In this document: positions 1-6,481 of the stretch, piece after piece
Layout of the letters: every line of letters begins with the position of its first letter
Position numbering within the stretch: position 1 is the first letter of the stretch
Assembly (NCBI GenBank): GCA_946534105.1
Contig: CAMNCG010000011.1
Span: forward strand, 1-37,484
DNA from: an uncultured Verrucomicrobiota bacterium
GTDB taxonomy: Bacteria > Verrucomicrobiota > Kiritimatiellia > RFP12 > UBA3636
Direction: 5' to 3'
DNA length: 37,484 nucleotides
The notes under the pieces: generated by a model
What the model was told of the DNA's origin: nothing
What the model saw: only the letters and a program-made list of their open reading frames with translations
Databases searched by the model: none
Made by a program: the position numbers and the translations under genes

Positions 1-833
<833 letters not shown>

Positions 834-1053
834 GAAACATTTCTGTTTCGGGGTTCTTTCGAATTCCAAGCACAAACTTACTTTGCTGTCGGGCTCCGCC
901 TCCCGCGCCCCGCCTGCCTTCCGGCTACCGGCGGCGCGCCCATGGGGCGATGCCCGAAAAAGCGGTTTCGTTTTCAAAGAGCGGCGCCGCGCACGGCGCC
1001 AGGTTCGCCGCGCCGCGGGGTCCTTGAGCAGAACCGGTATCGCGGCGCAACGG
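834..1053 (-). other. rRNA operon leader (about 220 nt, non-coding)
   Basis: The transcribed leader between the inferred start site (about 1053) and mature 16S (about 833). In transcript order it holds a perfect 7-bp hairpin (983-1000, loop of 4), an adjacent boxA-like GCTCTTTGAAAA (971-982), and near the 16S end a short hairpin with stem GAAACA/TGTTTC closed by a GAAA tetraloop (834-849). The hairpin-then-boxA order is that of boxB-boxA in known rRNA antitermination leaders. I see no tRNA or open reading frame here worth calling. Confidence 0.7.
971..1000 (-). promoter_or_regulatory. boxB-like hairpin and boxA antitermination site of the rRNA leader
   Basis: On the minus strand a perfect stem GGCGCCG/CGGCGCC with a 4-nt loop (983-1000) is followed directly by GCTCTTTGAAAA (971-982), close to the rRNA boxA consensus TGCTCTTTAACA. 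BoxA recruits NusB/NusE and lets polymerase resist Rho on untranslated rRNA. The order and the position about 55-85 nt after the inferred start fit that role. The boxA call rests on sequence likeness and context. Confidence 0.6.
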
Positions 1054-1059
1054 GTCTGC

Positions 1060-1088
1060 ACTTTAGCAAACGCCCCGATTGGAGTCAA
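1060..1088 (-). promoter_or_regulatory. rRNA operon promoter (sigma70-type)
   Basis: Minus strand: -35 TTGACT (1083-1088), exactly 17 bp spacer, -10 TAAAGT (1060-1065), giving a start near 1053. It sits about 220 nt before mature 16S. The -35 hexamer includes the TGA stop codon of rsmI (1085-1087), so the promoter abuts that gene with no spacer. A T-rich stretch just upstream of the -35 could act as an UP element; that is a guess. Confidence 0.8.
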
Positions 1089-1840
1089 GCGGAAAAATCG
1101 GACGATTCGCGTTTTCCTTCAAAATCCGCTCCTGGAGCCGATTTTCCGGAATCGATTTTCCGCTCCCGCCGCGGCTTCCCGCCCACCACAATCGCAATTT
1201 CGCCCTTCACCGGGGCGGATGCGAACCGGGCGGCGAGTTCGGGGAGCGTGCCGCGCTCGACGTGCTCGTGGACCTTCGTGAGTTCGAAGCAGACCGCGGC
1301 GGGGCGCTCGCCCAGCGTTTCCGCGGCGGCGGCGAGCGTTTTGGCGAGGCGGAACGGCGACTCGTAGCAGACGAGCGTGTGGGGCGATTCGGCCTCGTCG
1401 GCGAAAAAGCGGCGGAGGGCGCCGGGCTTGCGCGGAGGAAAACCGAGAAACGTCCAACTCGACGTCGGAAGGCCCGAAACGACGAGCGCGACGTCCGCCG
1501 CGGACGGACCGGGAACCGCCGTCACGGGCAGGCCGGCCGCGACGACGTCGCGCACGAGGCGGAACCCGGGGTCGGAAACGCCGGGATAGCCAGCGTCCGT
1601 GCAGAGCGCGACGTCGTTTCCGGCGCGCAGCAGTTCGACGATCTGCGCTCCGGCGCGGTCCTCGATTCCCTCGCGGTACGACAGCACGCGGGACGGACAC
1701 GGTATGCCGAACGCGGAAAGCAGCTGCCGCGTACGGCGCGTGTCTTCGCAGGCGAGAACCGGCACCGAGCGCAGCGTCTCGAGCACGCGCGGGGAGCAGT
1801 CGGAAAGATTTCCTATCGGAGTTGCGACGAGGTAGAGCAT
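1085..1840 (-). CDS. rsmI: 16S rRNA (cytidine(1402)-2'-O)-methyltransferase RsmI
   Basis: A SAM-dependent methyltransferase of the tetrapyrrole-methylase fold that 2'-O-methylates C1402 in the 16S decoding centre. The 251-residue protein opens with MLYLVATPIGNLSD, the family's diagnostic N terminus, and has ACEDTRRT, LCTDAGYPGVSDPG, AVPGPSA and a FLGFPPRKPG segment, all conserved in RsmI. A basic C-terminal tail ends at 1085. The start at 1840 is fixed by the conserved N terminus even though no clear Shine-Dalgarno is visible; it lies 28 nt inside the end of the LRR gene upstream, so translation is probably coupled. The stop codon is part of the -35 box of the rRNA promoter, placing the modifying enzyme directly before its own substrate gene. 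Confidence 0.95.
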   Translation of the reverse strand: MLYLVATPIGNLSDCSPRVLETLRSVPVLACEDTRRTRQLLSAFGIPCPSRVLSYREGIEDRAGAQIVELLRAGNDVALCTDAGYPGVSDPGFRLVRDVVAAGLPVTAVPGPSAADVALVVSGLPTSSWTFLGFPPRKPGALRRFFADEAESPHTLVCYESPFRLAKTLAAAAETLGERPAAVCFELTKVHEHVERGTLPELAARFASAPVKGEIAIVVGGKPRRERKIDSGKSAPGADFEGKRESSDFSA

Positions 1841-4551
1841 GGCAGTTCGAAAACCGGCTCCGGGGAGCCGGACGCGGCATCCCGAAACTCCGGAACGGAC
1901 TCGGGCGGGATCCGGAACCAGACGGAAAGGACCGACGTTCCGTCCGGATCGAACGCCCGAAGCCAATGCCAGGGTCCGGCCGCCGAAATGCCGAAGACGC
2001 CGTCTTCGCCGCCCTCCGCGACCGCGTCGAGAACGACGCCGGCATCCGCCCGCCACAGCTGGACCCGAACGGCGGCGACGGGAAGGGGAGCCGACACGAG
2101 AACCGGGGGGTCGAGGAGAACGGCGGTCTCCGCCGAGCCGGAGAGCGCCGCGGCCCCGGGCGCGTCCGAAACGGTCTCGAGCGGCGCATCGGCCCAGAAC
2201 GCGTCCAGAACCTCGCCGGACGCCTCGCGCGAAGCGACCGAAACAGGCTCGAAAACGGTCTTCGGGGCGATGGCGGCGACGGAACGAAGCTTCTCCCCTT
2301 CCCCGGAGGGAACGTCCGCCGCAGGCCAGGCGTGGAACGCGACCCCCTCGTACCGCCAGTTGCCTCCGGCGGCGCAAAGGCTTTCCATCTCGCCGACGGA
2401 AGCGGTGAAGAAATGGAAGTGGCGCACGCCGTCGCAAAAACGGTAGACCGGCACGGTCCCTTCGCCCGCCGCCGGAAGCACGTACCCGGCCACGCCCTCG
2501 TACAGCCAGCCGGGACTCGTGCGCATGAGGCTCATCGCCTCGCGGGCGCCGGCCGTGAAAAAATGGTCCCGGATGGACGGCGAATTGAACCGGTACAACG
2601 GCACGGTGCCTTCGACGTACGACGGACTCGCGCGGAACGCCACCCCTTCGACCCGCCAGCCGGACCCCGCCCTGCTCAGAGCGGCGATTTCGGCGGAACC
2701 CATCGTGTAGAAATGCGAACCGGAGGAAAAGGAGCAGAACCTGCGAACCTCGTTGCGGACGGCCGGACCGGGTGATGCGACCTGCTTTTCATAAACGCCG
2801 GAAGCGGACGGCGCGGCGAAAAAGGCGACACCCTCGAACCGCCACGCGCCACCCGGAACCGCAAGTGCGGCCTTTTCCGATTCCGATGACGTGTAGAAAT
2901 GTCGCGCGGAGGAAGCAAACCGGTACACCGGAACGAATCCCGGGGCGATTGACGGAAAGGCGTGAAACGCGATCCCCTCGAAATTCCACCCCGTCCCGGA
3001 CCGGACGAGCGCGCGCTTTTCGCCCAGACTCGCCGTGAAGAAGTGGAGGTGCGACGAGGAAGAAAAAAACCGGTACACGGGCACGGTCTTCCCGCAGGGA
3101 AACGGTTCGGCGAAGCACACCACGCCCTCGTCGCGCCAGGAGCCGGACGAAACCAGCGCGGTCTTCTCACCCGCCGAAGCCGTGTAGAAATGCTCCCTGC
3201 CCGAAGCGTTCAGCCGGTACACCGGAGAGAGGCCCGGATCGCGGACGACCGCGCGGGACGTGGACGATCCGGACGGCAGGGAGGACGGCCATCCGGACGC
3301 GCCGGCATCCGCGACGACGGAAAGCGAGGCGGAACTGCCGACGAACGCGTCGGCCGCAACGGCTCCGGCGGAGGGCGCTCCGCCGTGCCAGCGGATGCGG
3401 GAAAGGGACGTGCATTCCGAGAACGCCGACGAGCCGACGGACGACACGTCCGGACCGAGTTCGAGCACCGCCAGGGACCGGCATCCGGCAAACGCACGGC
3501 GGCCGACGCGGGACGCGTTCCGCCCGAGCGGCGCCTCGCGGAGCGAACGGCACCACAGAAACGCCTCGTCGCCGACGCTCTCGACCGAAGACGTGGCGCC
3601 CGGTCCGCAGGCGTCGGCCGCGGCGTCGGAATCGACGAAGACCAGCGACGAACACCCGAGGAACGCGCCGCGCCCGATCTCCGAAACCGAGGCCGGCAGC
3701 GAAACGGACGAGAGGCCGGCAAGTCCGGCCATCGCGGACGGCGCCACGGTCCGCACGCCGGCGGGGACGGCGACGTACGAGGCGCCCTTCGCAGCCGCCG
3801 CGGGAACGCAGACCAGCGTCTTCCCGTCCCTGGAAACGAGTGCCCCGCGCGCGTCCGCGGAGGAGGAGACGGCAAACGCCGGATTGCCGGAGGCGACCGC
3901 AAACGACGAAAGCGCGCCGCAATGGGCGAAGGCGCGTTCTCCGATCGCGGTCACGGACGCCGGAAGGGAAACCGACGTCACGCGGTCCGCCCCGCAAAAG
4001 GCGCCCGTGCCGATCCGCGCGACGCCGGCCGGCACGGAACAGGCGCCAGCCTTGCCGCCGGGCCACCGGACGAGCGTCGAGCGGGATGCGTCGTAGAGCA
4101 CGCCGCCCGAAGCCGAAAACGACGCCGATCCCGGCGCCACGGAAAACGACGCGAGGGAGGAACCGTGGGAAAACGCCCAGTCGCCGATCGAGGAGACCGA
4201 CGCCGGAATCGTCACGGACGCAAGCCCGTCGCATCCGAAAAACGCGCCCTCGCCAATGGTGCGCAACGAGGCCGGCAGCGTCAGCGAAACGAGGATGTCG
4301 GCATCCGTGAACGCGCCGTCGCCGATCGCGACGACGGGAAGCCCCGAAACCGCGGCCGGAACCGACAGGGTCTGGGAAACGAACGAAGCCCCCGTCACCG
4401 AGGCGCCGCCGGAGACGGATTCGTAATACCAGGTCCGAGTGCCGTCGAACCAGGACGCGCCTTCCGCCGACAACGAAGCGAGCGCCAGCGCCACCGCGGC
4501 GCCCGCCGCGCCGACCGGCGTGGAAGGGGAAGAGAGAGACGGAAAGTTCAT
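1813..4551 (-). CDS. Secreted BspA-type leucine-rich-repeat protein with six DUF5648 repeats
   Basis: A predicted exported surface protein of 912 residues; molecular function unknown. Residues 1 to about 32 are a signal peptide (hydrophobic AVALALASL, small residues before the likely cut). Residues about 50-425 carry LRR_5 (BspA-like) repeats, with recurring pieces such as IGDGAF, IGEGAFFGC and SVTIPASVSSIGDWAF. Residues about 440-740 hold six repeats of about 45-50 residues with the pattern YRF...HFYT/HFFT...E...L...W..EGVAF, matching DUF5648 (PF18885). A C-terminal domain of about 170 residues is unassigned; I see no membrane anchor or sorting signal. LRR_5 proteins are often adhesins, so a binding role is possible but inferred. 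An extended -10 box lies upstream (4601-4609). The 3' end overlaps rsmI. Confidence 0.85.
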   Translation of the reverse strand: MNFPSLSSPSTPVGAAGAAVALALASLSAEGASWFDGTRTWYYESVSGGASVTGASFVSQTLSVPAAVSGLPVVAIGDGAFTDADILVSLTLPASLRTIGEGAFFGCDGLASVTIPASVSSIGDWAFSHGSSLASFSVAPGSASFSASGGVLYDASRSTLVRWPGGKAGACSVPAGVARIGTGAFCGADRVTSVSLPASVTAIGERAFAHCGALSSFAVASGNPAFAVSSSADARGALVSRDGKTLVCVPAAAAKGASYVAVPAGVRTVAPSAMAGLAGLSSVSLPASVSEIGRGAFLGCSSLVFVDSDAAADACGPGATSSVESVGDEAFLWCRSLREAPLGRNASRVGRRAFAGCRSLAVLELGPDVSSVGSSAFSECTSLSRIRWHGGAPSAGAVAADAFVGSSASLSVVADAGASGWPSSLPSGSSTSRAVVRDPGLSPVYRLNASGREHFYTASAGEKTALVSSGSWRDEGVVCFAEPFPCGKTVPVYRFFSSSSHLHFFTASLGEKRALVRSGTGWNFEGIAFHAFPSIAPGFVPVYRFASSARHFYTSSESEKAALAVPGGAWRFEGVAFFAAPSASGVYEKQVASPGPAVRNEVRRFCSFSSGSHFYTMGSAEIAALSRAGSGWRVEGVAFRASPSYVEGTVPLYRFNSPSIRDHFFTAGAREAMSLMRTSPGWLYEGVAGYVLPAAGEGTVPVYRFCDGVRHFHFFTASVGEMESLCAAGGNWRYEGVAFHAWPAADVPSGEGEKLRSVAAIAPKTVFEPVSVASREASGEVLDAFWADAPLETVSDAPGAAALSGSAETAVLLDPPVLVSAPLPVAAVRVQLWRADAGVVLDAVAEGGEDGVFGISAAGPWHWLRAFDPDGTSVLSVWFRIPPESVPEFRDAASGSPEPVFELPCSTSSQLR
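2330..3240 (-). repeat. Six tandem DUF5648 coding repeats
   Basis: Within the LRR protein gene, six units of roughly 140-150 bp each encode YRx...HFYT or HFFT followed by an acidic E..AL segment and a W..EGVAF strand. The fourth unit has degenerated at the front (RRF instead of YRF) and is preceded by a longer linker. Divergence between units is high, so this is an old protein-level repeat, not a recent DNA duplication. Confidence 0.75.
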
Positions 4552-4583
4552 GGCGGGATGCGGGTCGGCGTTCGCGCGCCGGA

Positions 4584-4598
4584 CCCCGCGACGCGGGG
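4584..4598. promoter_or_regulatory. Perfect dyad CCCCGCG-A-CGCGGGG between divergent genes
   Basis: A 15-bp perfect inverted repeat in the 96-bp gap between the LRR gene and purE. It covers the expected transcription start of the LRR gene, just downstream of that gene's -10. It could be an operator or the foot of a leader hairpin. In GC-rich DNA a 7-bp dyad can also arise by chance. Confidence 0.35.
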
Positions 4599-4600
4599 CA

Positions 4601-4609
4601 AGTATAGCA
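4601..4609 (-). promoter_or_regulatory. Extended -10 promoter element for the LRR gene
   Basis: Minus strand TGC followed by TATACT (4601-4606) fits the TGnTATAAT extended -10 pattern, which can work with a poor -35. The expected start is near 4594, leaving a leader of about 43 nt before the ATG at 4551. No good -35 is present at 17 bp. Confidence 0.4.
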
Positions 4610-4631
4610 AAACGCCGGAGCAAGGGAAATC

Positions 4632-4640
4632 TGATAGACT
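4632..4640 (+). promoter_or_regulatory. Extended -10 element just upstream of purE
   Basis: TGATAGACT matches TGnTAnnnT. The last T is only 7 nt before the purE ATG (4648), so a start at the usual distance would fall on or beside the start codon and give a leaderless or nearly leaderless mRNA. There is no Shine-Dalgarno before purE, which agrees. No -35 is evident. Confidence 0.35.
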
Positions 4641-4647
4641 CCGCGGC

Positions 4648-5166
4648 ATGGACAACGAAAAAAACGGTCTTTCCCCGGTCGTCGGAATCGTCATGGGCTC
4701 GGATTCCGACTGGCCGCTCGTCTCCCGGGCGCACGAAACGCTCCGGGAACTCGGCGTCCCGCACGAGGTGCGCGTCCTTTCCGCCCACCGCACGCCGGAT
4801 GTCGCCCACGAATACTCCGCCACCGCCGAAGCCCGCGGGCTCAAGGTGATCCTCGCCGCGGCCGGCGGCGCCGCCCACCTCGCGGGCGTACTCGCGGCCG
4901 GCACGACGCTTCCCGTCATCGGCATCCCCGTGCCCGGCGGTTCGCTCGGCGGCCTCGAAGCGCTGCTCGCCACCGTGCAGATGCCTTCCGGCGTCCCGGT
5001 GGCGACGGTCGCGCTCTCTTCCGCCGGCCCCGCCAACGCCGCGATTCTCGCCGCCGAGATCCTCGCCCTCTCCGACCCGGAGCTCAAGGCGCGGCTCCGC
5101 GACCGCAAGCGACGTCTGCGCGAAAAGGTTCTGGCCGCCGACGCCGCGCTTCAGGCGAAGCTCTGA
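4648..5166 (+). CDS. purE: N5-carboxyaminoimidazole ribonucleotide mutase PurE
   Basis: Catalyses N5-CAIR to CAIR in de novo purine synthesis (class I PurE, which works with PurK). The 172-residue protein has the family's GSDSDWP phosphate-binding loop near residues 17-23, SAHRTPD with the catalytic His, AAAGGAAHLAG, and the class I GGLEALLATVQMPSGVPVATVA stretch, all in the right order and at normal length. The ATG at 4648 is supported by the short usual N-terminal extension before the first strand (VVGIVMGSDSD). No purK lies next to it: the gene stands alone between the divergent LRR gene and the convergent gspF. A basic, alanine-rich helix closes the protein. Confidence 0.96.
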   Translation: MDNEKNGLSPVVGIVMGSDSDWPLVSRAHETLRELGVPHEVRVLSAHRTPDVAHEYSATAEARGLKVILAAAGGAAHLAGVLAAGTTLPVIGIPVPGGSLGGLEALLATVQMPSGVPVATVALSSAGPANAAILAAEILALSDPELKARLRDRKRRLREKVLAADAALQAKL

Positions 5167-5196
5167 TTTCCTCCCGCCCGCCCCCGGCGGAACGCC

Positions 5197-5223
5197 GCGC
5201 CGTCCGGAAACGCCGGGCGGCGC
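5197..5223. terminator. Hairpin between convergent purE and gspF
   Basis: An 11-position stem (GCGCCG-T-CCGG against CCGG-G-CGGCGC, with one G-T pair) and a 5-nt loop fill the 61-bp gap between the purE stop and the gspF stop. The placement suits a bidirectional terminator. There is no long T run on either side, so intrinsic termination is uncertain. Confidence 0.45.
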
Positions 5224-5227
5224 CTCT

Positions 5228-6481
5228 CTATCCGCGCAGGTCCATGCCGCTCGTGACGCCGAGGACGGCCTGCATGATCGCGACGGCGATGAAGCCGATG
5301 ATGAGCGCGACGGCGCAGATCATGATCGGTTCGAGGGCCGTGGTGAAGACGAGGATGTTCTTTTCGAGCTGCCGCTCGAAGCGCGTGGAGACGTGTTCCA
5401 GCGCCGTCGGCATGTCGCCGGTGCGTTCGCCGATGGCGATCATGTCAATGACCATCGGCGGGAAGACGCCGCCTTGCGCGAGCGGACCGGAAATGGTCGT
5501 GCCGTCGGTGACGCGCTCGCGGGCGTTGCGAAGCTCGTCGCCGATCACGGTGTTGCCCACGGTCTGGCTCGTGAGATCGAGCGCGCGCAGGATCGGCACG
5601 CCGTTGCGCAGGAGCGATTCAAGCGTGGAGGCGAAGTTCGCGTAGACGGAACTCGCGACGATGCCCTTGAGCAGCGGCGCCTTGAGCTTGAAGGCGTCCC
5701 ACGCGCGCCGCCCGCGCGCGGTGGCCGTCCACCGCCGGAAGGCGAGGAAGCCGCCGAAGCCGCCGAGGACGAGCGCGATCCACCACTTCTTCACCCAGTC
5801 GCTCGTGCCGAGCAGGATTTTCGTGAGCGGAGGAAGCGAATCGGGACCGATCGAGTCGAAGATCGTCTGGAATTTCGGCAGAATGTACGTCATCGCGAAG
5901 ATGCCGACGCCAATGCCCATGCAGAGCACGATGACGGGATAGACCATCGCCGAGGAAATCTTCGACTTCATCGCGCGTTCGCGCTCGTCGTGCGCGATGA
6001 GGCGGCGCAGGACGTCCTTCAGGGCCCCCGAGGCCTCGCCCGCGCGGATCATGTTCACGTACACGGGCGAAAAGACTTTCGGAAACGCCGCGAGGGCGTC
6101 CGAAAACGAGGTGCCTTCGAGAATGGCGTCGCGGAGCTTTCCGACGACCTGGCCCGGGCCGTCCGCCTCGCCGCCGCGGCGGGCAAGCGCGTTGAGGGCG
6201 TCGCCGAGGGTCATGCCGCCTTCCAGGAGGTCCGCCAGCTCGCTTGTGAAGAGAAGGCGCTCCGAGGCCGACATCGAATCCGGGCGCGAGAGATGGAACC
6301 CGCCGCCCTTCGCCTTCGCGCCCGTTCCGGACGCGCCGACCTTCCCGCCGGCCTCGACCTTGAGCGGGAGAAGGCCCATCCGCCCGACGGCCGCCAGCGC
6401 GCCCCGGCGGTCCGGGGCGTCCACCGTGCCGGAAACGGACTTGCCGGACCGGTCTTTGGCCGTGTAAGAGAAGGAAGGCAC
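5228..6481 (-). CDS. gspF: Type II secretion / type IV pilus inner-membrane platform protein GspF
   Basis: The polytopic inner-membrane platform protein around which the assembly ATPase drives pseudopilus or pilus growth. The 417 residues are normal for GspF/PilC. The N terminus (MPSFSYTAKDRSGKSVSGTVDA) is the classic cytoplasmic start, followed by a repeated T2SSF domain: about 75-200 with GGMTLGDAL and MIRAGEASGAL, and about 275-405 with NGVPILRALDL and IGERTGDMPTALEH. Membrane segments lie near 178-200, 225-243 and 378-410. It starts with GTG at 6481, overlapping the gspD stop by one base (TAGTG), so it is translationally coupled as the last gene of the operon. The matching ATPase GspE is not in the window. 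Confidence 0.93.
   Translation of the reverse strand: MPSFSYTAKDRSGKSVSGTVDAPDRRGALAAVGRMGLLPLKVEAGGKVGASGTGAKAKGGGFHLSRPDSMSASERLLFTSELADLLEGGMTLGDALNALARRGGEADGPGQVVGKLRDAILEGTSFSDALAAFPKVFSPVYVNMIRAGEASGALKDVLRRLIAHDERERAMKSKISSAMVYPVIVLCMGIGVGIFAMTYILPKFQTIFDSIGPDSLPPLTKILLGTSDWVKKWWIALVLGGFGGFLAFRRWTATARGRRAWDAFKLKAPLLKGIVASSVYANFASTLESLLRNGVPILRALDLTSQTVGNTVIGDELRNARERVTDGTTISGPLAQGGVFPPMVIDMIAIGERTGDMPTALEHVSTRFERQLEKNILVFTTALEPIMICAVALIIGFIAVAIMQAVLGVTSGMDLRG

Noticed and set aside
1079-2775. Long plus-strand open frames opposite rsmI and the LRR gene
   Set aside because: They are Arg/Gly-rich shadow readings of GC-rich coding DNA with no family motifs; the minus-strand genes have diagnostic ones.
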